Part shown: one piece after another, positions 6,955-15,446 of the stretch
Layout: each line of letters starts with the position of its first letter
How positions within the stretch are numbered: the first letter of the stretch is position 1
Source: an uncultured Desulfobacter sp.
GTDB lineage: Bacteria > Desulfobacterota > Desulfobacteria > Desulfobacterales > Desulfobacteraceae
Direction of reading: 5' to 3'
Assembly: GCF_963664415.1 (NCBI RefSeq)
Contig: NZ_OY761442.1
Location: 372,001 to 436,000, forward strand
Length of the DNA stretch: 64,000 nt
The notes under the pieces: generated by a model
Told to the model about the DNA's origin: nothing
The model's database searches: none
The model's input: only the letters and a program-made list of their open reading frames with translations
Translations under genes and position numbers: made by a program

Positions 6955-8874
6955 ATGCCCGAATATTTATCACCCGGAGTCTTTGTTGAAGAAGTAAGTT
7001 ACAGGCAAAAATCCATAGAAGGTGTCAGCACCAGCACCACCGGCTTTGTGGGACCCTGCGGATTTGGCCCTGTCTTTGATGAACCTGCCCTTCTCACCAG
7101 TTATTCTGATTTTGAAAGGATCTATGGGGGGATGGACAAACTAAAATTCGAAGATCATGACAATACTACTAACAACTTTATTGCCCATGCGGTACAGGCT
7201 TATTTCAGCGAAGGGGGGAAGCGGCTATACATCGCCAGGGTTTTTGAACCAATCTCAGGCGCTTATCCGCCGCCTGAACGTACATCAGCCACTTCGACAA
7301 GCGGTAAATGGTCAGATGGTCATGCCCGATGGGAGCCGTTGACTTCACCAATGGGGGATATTTTTTTAAAAGCCCGCCATCCGGGGAAGGCTGGTAACTT
7401 CAAGGTTTCTTTCTTGTTTAAATACGGACAGGATGCGCTTGACACATCTGATGCTGAAAATATTCTACTACGAGGCCTTGCTAATTTTTCCGTGGTATGG
7501 GCACGTACCTCTGAGGAAATGACAACCTCGCCGGTCGGGTCAGGTCAATTGTACTGGATAGAGAAATATTTCGATGAAACTCGTCACCGCGATACCTTCA
7601 GGTTGCGTCGTGATGATCCGGATGGGGACGCCGGCGAAGCACTGTCATTGGATCAGCTTGAGTCAGTACGGCCTGTCACCGTTACCGTTGCCACAAGCGG
7701 CCATTATGGTGATGATATCACTTGGGAAGATTTAAGTTTCCATCCCGGAAGGCAAAATGCCTTGACCGAGATTTTTGCAGTTCACCCCGCCAAACGCAGT
7801 ATCTCCCTATATGTCCCTCTTGTTTTTGAAACACAACTGAAGAATGGCGCCGCCATTGCCGAAGCCCTCATGAATCAGGCAAATATTGTTGACAATACCC
7901 CCATCAACAGCAACCTGAACAGTTCCCGCAGCGCTCTGCGGACTATGCAGGTGCAACTAACAGGGGGAAATGACGGCAATCAGCCGGATTCAGGAGAATA
8001 CCAGGGTACAGAATCACAGGGTATGAAGAGCGGACTTATGGCCTTTGAAGATCTGGAAGATATTTCCATAGTCGCTGCTCCCGGATCCACCTTTGATTAC
8101 ACTGCCGTATCGGGCACGGATATTGCCGAAGCCGTAATGCGTCAACTCATCACACATTGTGAACGCATGCGTTATCGGGTCGCAATACTCGATTCGGTCA
8201 ATGGGAATCTTCCAGGAGATATTCGCGCGCTCAAAGCCAAAATAGACAGCACCCGGGCCGCTCTCTATTACCCCTGGATTCGCATATTTGATCCAATTAC
8301 TGAAACAGAAATTCTCAATCCCCCCAGCGGTCATATGGCCGGAATATATGCGCGCAATGATATTGAGCGTGGCGTTCATAAATCACCGGCTAATGAAGTT
8401 GCCCGCCTTGCGCTAGGTTTCGAGATTTTATTAAACAAGGCCCAACAGGAGGTATTAAATCCTGAGGGGATCAACTGTCTGCGTTTTTTCGAAGGCAGGG
8501 GGTTTCGTATATGGGGAGCCAGGACGGCAAGTTCGGATCCGGAATGGAAGTACCTCAATGTTCGCCGTTACTTTGCTTTCCTTGAGCGCTCTATTGAAAA
8601 AGGAACACAATGGGCTGTGTTTGAGAACAACGGAGAGACATTATGGACCAATATTCGGCAGACCATTGAAGATTTTTTGTTTAATGAATGGAAGGAAGAT
8701 CATTTGGCTGGCGCAGACCCTAAAGAAGCCTATTTTGTGCGCTGCGACCGGACCACCATGACGCAGAATGACCTGGATAATGGTCGTATGATTTGCCTTG
8801 TTGGCGTGGCCCCGTTAAGACCAGCCGAGTTTGTGATCTTTCGTATTGGACAAAAGACCCTTGATAATCGCTAA
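6955..8874 (+). CDS. Contractile tail sheath protein
   Basis: This 639-residue protein has the sheath N-terminus YLSPGVFVEEVSYRQKSIEGVSTSTTGFVG and the C-terminal sheath core. That core includes EGRGFRIWGARTASSDPEWKYLNVRRYFAFLERSIEKG cut into WGART, RRYFAFLE and GTQWAVFENN, which carries the strand exchanged between neighbouring subunits in Afp/PVC/T4 sheaths. The mid-region (ALYYPWIRIFDP) is also typical. It should polymerise around the tube and contract to drive injection. RBS GGAGG lies seven bases before ATG. A shorter, lower-identity second sheath gene follows with an insertion, so this is likely the main sheath subunit. Confidence 0.93.
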   Translation: MPEYLSPGVFVEEVSYRQKSIEGVSTSTTGFVGPCGFGPVFDEPALLTSYSDFERIYGGMDKLKFEDHDNTTNNFIAHAVQAYFSEGGKRLYIARVFEPISGAYPPPERTSATSTSGKWSDGHARWEPLTSPMGDIFLKARHPGKAGNFKVSFLFKYGQDALDTSDAENILLRGLANFSVVWARTSEEMTTSPVGSGQLYWIEKYFDETRHRDTFRLRRDDPDGDAGEALSLDQLESVRPVTVTVATSGHYGDDITWEDLSFHPGRQNALTEIFAVHPAKRSISLYVPLVFETQLKNGAAIAEALMNQANIVDNTPINSNLNSSRSALRTMQVQLTGGNDGNQPDSGEYQGTESQGMKSGLMAFEDLEDISIVAAPGSTFDYTAVSGTDIAEAVMRQLITHCERMRYRVAILDSVNGNLPGDIRALKAKIDSTRAALYYPWIRIFDPITETEILNPPSGHMAGIYARNDIERGVHKSPANEVARLALGFEILLNKAQQEVLNPEGINCLRFFEGRGFRIWGARTASSDPEWKYLNVRRYFAFLERSIEKGTQWAVFENNGETLWTNIRQTIEDFLFNEWKEDHLAGADPKEAYFVRCDRTTMTQNDLDNGRMICLVGVAPLRPAEFVIFRIGQKTLDNR

Positions 8875-8902
8875 AAAACAAAGATAACAAAGGAGAAAAG
8901 CG

Positions 8903-9358
8903 ATGACACGACCAAAGAATTATCCATATTCACAGTTTAATTTTCTGGTGGAATGGGATCAAATGGACGGGACGACATCCCAGGCCGGTTTCCAGGAAGT
9001 GTCTGGTTTGGGAATGGAGATCACTGTTGCAGAATATCGTTCCGGAAACCACAAGACAAACGAGCCGATAAAGGTAACCGGCACCGCAAAGACGCCTGAT
9101 GTGACCCTGAAGCGAGGCGTTATCGGTGCAGTGGAGTTGTATACATGGATCGATGCTGTCCGCAACGGTAAGCAGGATCAGCAAAAAACCGTACGCATAA
9201 CCTTACTCAGCGAATCCCGTGAGAACGTATTACGTTGGATCTTAAAGTCCGCTCGCCCTATGAAATACACCGGCCCATCTTTTAACGGCAAAGGTACAGA
9301 TATGGCCATAGAAGAATTGACACTCTCTGCTGAACGTATTGAGATGGAAGCTGCCTAA
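8903..9358 (+). CDS. Inner tube protein (Afp1/Afp5-like, T4 gp19 fold)
   Basis: This 151-residue protein has the tube signature: YPYSQFNFLVEWDQMDG, then GFQEVSGLGMEI and VTLKRGV, ending in KGTDMAIEELTLSAERIEM. Subunits of this family stack as hexameric rings that carry or guide the payload. AAGGAG lies eight bases before ATG. The gene sits between the two sheath genes; a second tube gene lies at 12281. Confidence 0.92.
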   Translation: MTRPKNYPYSQFNFLVEWDQMDGTTSQAGFQEVSGLGMEITVAEYRSGNHKTNEPIKVTGTAKTPDVTLKRGVIGAVELYTWIDAVRNGKQDQQKTVRITLLSESRENVLRWILKSARPMKYTGPSFNGKGTDMAIEELTLSAERIEMEAA

Positions 9359-9361
9359 CCT

Positions 9362-12280
9362 ATGAAATCTTCGCCTCTTTTTCCGGGCATCTACTTTGAG
9401 GTGCCTCATCCGCCAGTGAAAAACAAACTGCCGCGTATGGATATTGCTGCCTTTGTTGGTTTCGCGGCCAGCGGGCCATTGCATACGCCGGTTGTTGTGG
9501 AAGATATGATCCAATTCAGGGACATTTTTGGAGAAGATATTCCGTTAGCCTGGGATACTGAAAAAGGACAGGTTGTAAAAAACTATCTGGGCTCAACCGT
9601 TGAGGCTTTTTTCCGAAATGGCGGTCTTCGCTGCTGGATTGTGCGCGTGGCGGATGAAAAAAGAGCCAGTAGCTATCGCTTTACACTCCCCGGCGTTCTT
9701 CAAATAGGAGCGTCTCAGATTAAATCTGTAAAACTTGCTGCTCGAAGCCCGGGGAACTGGTCCAAAAATCATAGAACCAACACAGTGTTAGAGATTAACC
9801 AGCTTCAGATAGTAACTCAGACCCTTTCAATCGACAATCAGGGTTGGTCAGCAGTGGTGCGGTCTCCGGCCGTTCAGGTCGAGACGGGTGATCTCCTGAA
9901 GATATCTCTAACGCCACATGATCCGTCATTCTATGTGTTTGTGGATACTGTGTTTATGGAAGAAAATGGTACCCGTCTTTCAGGCACCAATGGGTTTCTG
10001 TGTTTTGAAAAAGCCTTTTCCAGCCCGCCTGCAGAAATCGTTCAACCTCTGGAATGGCAGGATTGGTGTCTGTGTCCACTGGCGGATGCTGATGTGACTG
10101 CATACAGCAGTGGGGTGTTATCGCAAACACAATCGCAGATCCAACTTCTACGCTTCGAAATTCAGGCCTGGAAGGGCAGTGTCCTGACCCAGCGCATTGG
10201 TAATGTAACCTTTCATCCATCACACCCCAGGTTTTTTGGCAATTTGCCCTCTGATAAGCAATTATATGCCCGCCACCAAGGAAAAATTCAACCTGTCGAT
10301 GGTCTTGAAAAGCAGCTTTTTGTGGAACAGGCCAATCAATCATCACGTTTTCCTTTTTGTGCATCTGAAGAGCACACATCTAAAGCTTATAATGGTTCCC
10401 GGAATTATTTACCTTTGGGGATGGGCCTCTTAACCAGGATTGATGAAATCAAAGGGCCTGTTTCAGATGATGATGATGTTCCGGATCCACAATTATTTAT
10501 GGAACAGGACGGTCTTCAGGAATTTCACAGCGGTTTGTTTCTTGATGATAAGTTCATCTCGGCAGGTTCCTCTATCCTGGGCCAAGAAATCGAACAACAC
10601 CTCTATTGGGATGATACGACGTCCGGGTTGCATGGCATCTACAGCCTGTTTCCTGTCCAGGAAGTTACCCTGATCGCCGTACCGGATGCCATACACAGAA
10701 AGTGGGATCGAATCGCTCCAAAATTACCCAATCCTTTTCCTGCACCGGTACTGGAAAAGATCCGGACAACGCAAGAAGAGAATGTAATTTTACTTCAATG
10801 GTCCCGGGTAGAACGTGCCATCGCATATATCATCGAACAAGACCGCTCAAAAGATTTTAAAAGTCCAATCGCATATTGTATCCGGAATGTTTCTCAACCG
10901 GTTGCAGGTGAAACCCAAGAGCTGTTGTCTGAGCCTGAAACATCCCACCGGGTCTCCCTTGAATCAACCTGTGAAGGTGTCTTTTTCTTCCGTGTTCGAG
11001 CCAAGCTCCTGGGAGAAGTCAGTCTTTGGTCGAATACCCGAGCAAAAATCATCCCTGAAAGCGCCTTTTTGGAGTGTTGTACCGCATCACCGGAGTTATG
11101 GAATCTGCAGCTGATATCAAATGATGACAGCAGTCCACCCGGAAAGGTAATCCTGTCCTGGACCTCAATGGATAATCGTGAAGATGCCCTTGCCCTTGTA
11201 GAGAAATTTGAACTGCAACAGGCAAATGATGCTGAGTTTAACTCCGTAAAGACTATAGATAACGGAAAAGATCAATCCATTGAGATTAAAGAACAACCCG
11301 ATGCGGTTTTTTATTTCCGGGTGAGGGGGAGACGGGGAAATTCAACCGGACCGTGGTCCAATATTGAACGTCTGGGTCCATCCACCCTTAGCAGGATGAC
11401 ACTGCAACCCCTGTCACAATTCGAGCATGATGAGGTGCTCGATGTTCATCGTGCCCTGGTTCGTCTATGTAAAGCACGCGGTGATCTGATGGCCGTACTC
11501 GGCCTTCCGCGTCATTTTCGTAAAAAGAATATTATGGCCTATCTGGCGGATTTTCTGCCAACGGCCAGTCCGGTGTCCAAAGCGACATCAGGCGTACCTG
11601 GTCTCACTCCGGGGGAGAATGACTCTCTTGGCTTTGCCGCCCTCTATTATCCCTGGCTTGCGCTTAAATCCCGAACCTTTGATTCTTTAAAACGAACAGC
11701 AGATCCATATCAGCCCCCCGATGGCGCCATCACCGGGCTAATGGCCAGGCGCGCCTTGGAATATGGCCCCTGGTCCGCGCCGGCCGCAGCAGTTCTGGAA
11801 AACGTAGTAGCCCTTGAGCCTCCTGTCGCCCAGGCGCATTGGGAACAACTGCTGCGCGTCCACATCAATGTTATTCATAACAGATCAGCAGGCTTTATGC
11901 CATTGAGTGAGGAGACCCTCAGCTTTGAGGACCAGCGTCGGTATATACATGTCCGACGTCTTCTTATTCTGTTGCGTCGCCTGGCCTTACGCGAAGGTCA
12001 AACGTATGTATTTGAGCCAAACAGCGATGACTTTCGCGATCGTGTCAGGAATCAATTTGAGGCTTTGCTTGAAGGACTCTATAACCGTGGCGCCTTTTCC
12101 GGTGTCACCACAGATAGTGCATATAGGGTCGTTACAGATGAATCTGTCAATACAAATAGTCAGATTGACCTTGGTCGTTTTATAATGGAGATCCATGTTG
12201 CGCCTTCTCAGCCCCTTAAATTTCTAAAAATCAGGTTGGTGCAATCCGATTCCCAGGGTATGTTTTTACAGGAGCTGTAA
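9362..12280 (+). CDS. Sheath-like protein with Fn3-like insertion
   Basis: This 972-residue protein begins like a sheath (SPLFPGIYFEVPHP, IAAFVGFAASGPLHTPVVV, AFFRNGGLRCWIVRV) and ends like one (ALYYPWLALKSR, DQRRYIHVRRLLILLRRLALREG, SDSQGMFLQ). Between about residues 455 and 680 it carries two fibronectin-type-III-like repeats, each with a buried Trp near its start (VILLQWSRV; VILSWTSM) and a closing FRVRAK or FRVRGR followed by SLWSN or GPWSN. Afp-type systems have several sheath paralogues, including baseplate-proximal ones; this is probably the baseplate-proximal or surface-decorated ring. Contraction competence is unproven. It starts four bases after the tube gene. Confidence 0.85.
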   Translation: MKSSPLFPGIYFEVPHPPVKNKLPRMDIAAFVGFAASGPLHTPVVVEDMIQFRDIFGEDIPLAWDTEKGQVVKNYLGSTVEAFFRNGGLRCWIVRVADEKRASSYRFTLPGVLQIGASQIKSVKLAARSPGNWSKNHRTNTVLEINQLQIVTQTLSIDNQGWSAVVRSPAVQVETGDLLKISLTPHDPSFYVFVDTVFMEENGTRLSGTNGFLCFEKAFSSPPAEIVQPLEWQDWCLCPLADADVTAYSSGVLSQTQSQIQLLRFEIQAWKGSVLTQRIGNVTFHPSHPRFFGNLPSDKQLYARHQGKIQPVDGLEKQLFVEQANQSSRFPFCASEEHTSKAYNGSRNYLPLGMGLLTRIDEIKGPVSDDDDVPDPQLFMEQDGLQEFHSGLFLDDKFISAGSSILGQEIEQHLYWDDTTSGLHGIYSLFPVQEVTLIAVPDAIHRKWDRIAPKLPNPFPAPVLEKIRTTQEENVILLQWSRVERAIAYIIEQDRSKDFKSPIAYCIRNVSQPVAGETQELLSEPETSHRVSLESTCEGVFFFRVRAKLLGEVSLWSNTRAKIIPESAFLECCTASPELWNLQLISNDDSSPPGKVILSWTSMDNREDALALVEKFELQQANDAEFNSVKTIDNGKDQSIEIKEQPDAVFYFRVRGRRGNSTGPWSNIERLGPSTLSRMTLQPLSQFEHDEVLDVHRALVRLCKARGDLMAVLGLPRHFRKKNIMAYLADFLPTASPVSKATSGVPGLTPGENDSLGFAALYYPWLALKSRTFDSLKRTADPYQPPDGAITGLMARRALEYGPWSAPAAAVLENVVALEPPVAQAHWEQLLRVHINVIHNRSAGFMPLSEETLSFEDQRRYIHVRRLLILLRRLALREGQTYVFEPNSDDFRDRVRNQFEALLEGLYNRGAFSGVTTDSAYRVVTDESVNTNSQIDLGRFIMEIHVAPSQPLKFLKIRLVQSDSQGMFLQEL

Positions 12281-12727
12281 ATGGCCCAGCTTTTTACCAC
12301 TTTTAATTTCAAGGTATTACTGCACTTACCGAATCAAAAGGACCTGTGCGAGGCCGCGTTTTCCGAATGCAGCGGCCTGGAAATGAACATGGCGCCTAAA
12401 ACCATTCGTGAAGGCGGCAACAACGGTCGTCAAATACACCTGGCCGGCCCGGTCAGTTTTGGCCAGCTCTCACTCAAGAGAGGCATGACCTCATCCTTTG
12501 ACCTGTGGGAGTGGTTTGACAAGGTACAGCAGCAACGTAATCTGCGCGCATCAGGAGAAATCCATCTTCTATCCCCATCAAGGGAAAAAACGGTTATTTT
12601 TAAACTGAGCGGATGCCTGCCCGTAAAGTTGAGAGCGCCTACCCTTAGTGCCAAAGATGGTCAGATTGCCATTGAAGAGATGCAGATCGCCTATGAACAT
12701 CTGCGTATTTTAAAACCAAACCGTTAA
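12281..12727 (+). CDS. Second inner tube protein (Afp5-like)
   Basis: This 148-residue tube-fold protein has FNFKVLL at the start, then FSECSGLEMNM, SLKRGM and the closing IAIEEMQIAYEHLRI. It begins directly at the end of the Fn3-sheath gene, implying coupled translation. In Afp-like systems the second tube paralogue forms the ring that joins tube to baseplate; that placement is inferred from gene order. Confidence 0.9.
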   Translation: MAQLFTTFNFKVLLHLPNQKDLCEAAFSECSGLEMNMAPKTIREGGNNGRQIHLAGPVSFGQLSLKRGMTSSFDLWEWFDKVQQQRNLRASGEIHLLSPSREKTVIFKLSGCLPVKLRAPTLSAKDGQIAIEEMQIAYEHLRILKPNR

Positions 12728-12738
12728 ATGGAAAAACG

Positions 12739-13461
12739 ATGCCCCTGCCACCATTAGTAAAAGCCGTTCTCCAGGAGATAACACTTGGCCAGGACAGCAC
12801 CAATCAAACCCCGGCCCATGAGGTAGAGGTTCAGTTTAATCCAGAGACCCTCAAAGTCTCCTTCAGCAACCAAATCGCCAACAGCGGGCAAACGGGCGGT
12901 TCCGCTATTCAATTTTCCGGGCGGGGCACTACAAATCTCTCCTTTGATTTATGGTTTGATATCACCGACCCGAATATCAACGAGTCTTACCGGGAAATGA
13001 CCGACGTGCGGGAAATTACCAAAGAGGTAGCTCATTTTATGATTCCTAAAGACACAGGCTTGGGTCAACAGGCCCGTTTTGTACCTCCTGGTGTACGATT
13101 CTTATGGGGACGATTTTTATTTGAGGGTGTCATGGTATCCATAAATGAAACCCTGGAGTTCTTTTCTGAAGATGGAAAACCCTTACGTGCCGGCCTCAGC
13201 ATAAGCCTGACGAAACAGGAAGTGGATGTTAAATTTGGAAATCAGAGCGCCAACAGCGATTCAGCAACAACTCCCGGGACACAACCCATGGACAATACAC
13301 AGCAGGGTGAACCTATTCAGCGCACTGCCGCACGCAAAGGCCAGGCAGAGCAATGGCAAAACCTGGCCTTGCTCAACCATATCGAAAATCCGCGCCATAT
13401 CCAGCCGGGAACGGCGCTTAACCCTATAAATCGACAAACAAGGAGCATTTCATGGCCGTGA
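12739..13461 (+). CDS. Tube initiator/baseplate adaptor with LysM-like tail (Afp7-like)
   Basis: This 240-residue protein has the CIS-tube N-domain: EVEVQFNPETLKVSFSNQI, then FSGRGTTNLSFDLWFDIT and GVRFLWGRFLFEGVMVSI. After a Gln/Thr-rich linker (about 170-205) the end reads QNLALLNHIENPRHIQPGTAL, a LysM-like motif. In Afp7/Pvc7 this protein links tube, spike hub and baseplate. The last ten bases overlap the next gene. Confidence 0.87.
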   Translation: MPLPPLVKAVLQEITLGQDSTNQTPAHEVEVQFNPETLKVSFSNQIANSGQTGGSAIQFSGRGTTNLSFDLWFDITDPNINESYREMTDVREITKEVAHFMIPKDTGLGQQARFVPPGVRFLWGRFLFEGVMVSINETLEFFSEDGKPLRAGLSISLTKQEVDVKFGNQSANSDSATTPGTQPMDNTQQGEPIQRTAARKGQAEQWQNLALLNHIENPRHIQPGTALNPINRQTRSISWP

Positions 13462-13634
13462 TAATCAATGACTTAGAGGTAGTGACTGCAGGGCAGACTG
13501 AGGATAGCTCCCGGAGCGTCCCTGTTGACCAAGACACGCAATCATCTTCCGGTGGCCAACAGATCAAGCCGTTTGAAATGATTCTAATTCTTCAGCAGCA
13601 GGCTCAGCGTTATGAACGTATCAGACCCCATTGA
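13452..13634 (+). CDS. DUF5908 small eCIS protein
   Basis: This 60-residue protein starts MAVIINDLEVV and ends in a short helix (FEMILILQQQAQRYERI). Size, N-terminal strand and position between the Afp7-like and Afp8-like genes match DUF5908, a small family repeatedly found here in eCIS clusters. Function unknown. It overlaps the upstream gene by ten bases. Confidence 0.7.
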   Translation: MAVIINDLEVVTAGQTEDSSRSVPVDQDTQSSSGGQQIKPFEMILILQQQAQRYERIRPH

Positions 13635-13643
13635 GGCTTAAGC

Positions 13644-14729
13644 ATGAATGATTTGGACGTTACATCTTCGCAATATTCTGCCCGACCAAGAATATCCATA
13701 CAGGGACAAAATCGGCAGGATCTTTCTGATAGTGTCACCTCTTTATCCGTGCATGAGAGTGACGATGGTATTTACCGGTGCGAAGTCTCTTTTGTAAACT
13801 GGGGAGAGAACCATCAAAGAGTAGATTTTCTTTACTTTGACCGGGAAAGTTTGGATTTCGGGCACGAACTTACCATTGAAATGGGGGAAGGAGATACTGA
13901 GGCCGAAGTATTTTCCGGACGTATTACCGGTATTGAGGGCCTTTTTCTTCAGCAACGATCACCGGAAATTTTAATCCTGGCCGAAGACCGGCTGCAGGAC
14001 TTGCGAATGGTGCGCCGTACGCGCACATTTGAAGACGTCTCAGTAGATGATGTGATTCAGCAGATTGCCGGTGAATATGGCCTTCAAGCAGATATTGATC
14101 TGGACAGCCCGACTTACCGCGTCCTCGCCCAAATGAACCAAAGCGATCTGGCCTTTATCCGGGAGCGGGTCCGGGAAGTGGATGCCGATATCTGGATTGA
14201 AGGGGATACCTTAAGGGCGCAGTCAAAGGCCAGACGCAACAACGGCGATTTCTCACTTCGTTATCAGCAACGATTAAAAGAGTTCTCCGTGTTGGCCGAC
14301 CTGTCCCATCAGCGGACTCACCTTGCCATAGGTGGATGGGATATAGAGGCTAAGGAGACGCTTGAAGTAGAAGTAGAAACAGCCGCTATTCAACCTGAAC
14401 TCAATGGCGGCCGGAGTGGCGGCGAAATTCTGGCCGCCAGTTTTGGGAGACGAAGGGAGACTGTGGTGCATTTAGCACCGGCTTCCACTGACGAAGCCCG
14501 GACCATGGCAGATGCCTATTACAGGAAAATGGCGCGTAAATTTGTCAGTGGCCGGGGAATTGCCGAGGGGGACGGCCGCCTGCGGGCAGGCGCCCATGTT
14601 ACCCTGGAAGGCATTGGCAGCCTTTTTAATGGCGCTTACTATATCAATGCCGTTCATCATCTTTTTACATTGCAGCAAGGATATCAGACCTTTTTTTGGG
14701 TGGAACGGGCCGGATTAGGAGCAAATTAA
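13644..14729 (+). CDS. Baseplate hub protein (gpD/VgrG N-terminal-like, Afp8 part)
   Basis: This 361-residue protein resembles phage late-control protein D: SVTSLSVHESDDGIYRCEVSF, FSGRITGIEG, then TFEDVSVDDVIQQIAGEYG and VLAQMNQSDLAFIRERVREVDADIWIE (shown in parts). This fold builds the trimeric hub below the tube. In Afp8 and VgrG the hub and OB/spike parts are one chain; here the OB/spike part is the next gene, directly adjacent, so the hub-spike is split over two proteins. Confidence 0.88.
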   Translation: MNDLDVTSSQYSARPRISIQGQNRQDLSDSVTSLSVHESDDGIYRCEVSFVNWGENHQRVDFLYFDRESLDFGHELTIEMGEGDTEAEVFSGRITGIEGLFLQQRSPEILILAEDRLQDLRMVRRTRTFEDVSVDDVIQQIAGEYGLQADIDLDSPTYRVLAQMNQSDLAFIRERVREVDADIWIEGDTLRAQSKARRNNGDFSLRYQQRLKEFSVLADLSHQRTHLAIGGWDIEAKETLEVEVETAAIQPELNGGRSGGEILAASFGRRRETVVHLAPASTDEARTMADAYYRKMARKFVSGRGIAEGDGRLRAGAHVTLEGIGSLFNGAYYINAVHHLFTLQQGYQTFFWVERAGLGAN

Positions 14730-15446
14730 ATGATGTTTCAACCATCAGTACAAAATATGTTTGATGAGAGACTCCCCAGGGGATATGGCGGCAGTTTTTA
14801 CGGGGTCTATTCCGCCATTGTTTCTGATATCAACGATCCCGATGGACAGGGCCGTATCAAAGTTCGTCTTCCATGGTCTCCTGACGGCGAAGGAAGCGCC
14901 TATGAAGCATGGGCGCGTTTGGCCACAATGATGGCCGGAACCAACCGAGGTTCCTGGTTCATCCCTGATGTGGACGACGAGGTGCTGGTTGCCTTTAACG
15001 CCGGTAACCCCCGGCATCCCTATGTCATCGGGGCCTTGTGGAACGGTCAGGATGAGCCGCCCGAAACCATGGATGCCGGCGGTAACAACTATAAAAAGGT
15101 CATTCGTTCCCGTAATGGCGTAAAGATCACCATGGACGATACGGACGGCACGGAAAGCCTCACAGTGGAAACCCCGGGTGGCCAGCGGATTCAGCTTAAA
15201 GACGGTCCGGGGACTGTCGAAATTCAGGACAGCAATGGGAATTCTGTAAAAATGGAACCCTCAGGTATGACAATCAACGCTTCAGCCAAATTGACCATCA
15301 ACAGCAGCCTGATTGAGTTGTCTGCCGGAATGGTTACGGTCAACGCCGGCATGTCTCGATTCAGCGGCGTGGTTCAAGCGGATACGGTCATCACCAACAG
15401 TCTCATAAGCGCCTCACAAACGCCTTGCGCGGGGAGCATATGGTAG
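14730..15446 (+). CDS. Spike/baseplate assembly protein V (gp5 OB domain plus beta-helix)
   Basis: This 238-residue protein has a gp5-type OB domain (YSAIVSDINDPDGQGRIKVRL, GSWFIPDVDDEVLVAF, HPYVIGALWNGQD) followed by a repetitive beta-prism: GVKITMDDTDG, QRIQLKDGPG, GNSVKMEPSGMTI, SAKLTINSSLIELSAGMVTV. This is the membrane-piercing spike below the hub. It ends CAGSIW with no PAAR domain, and no separate PAAR gene is seen. It overlaps the next gene. Confidence 0.88.
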   Translation: MMFQPSVQNMFDERLPRGYGGSFYGVYSAIVSDINDPDGQGRIKVRLPWSPDGEGSAYEAWARLATMMAGTNRGSWFIPDVDDEVLVAFNAGNPRHPYVIGALWNGQDEPPETMDAGGNNYKKVIRSRNGVKITMDDTDGTESLTVETPGGQRIQLKDGPGTVEIQDSNGNSVKMEPSGMTINASAKLTINSSLIELSAGMVTVNAGMSRFSGVVQADTVITNSLISASQTPCAGSIW

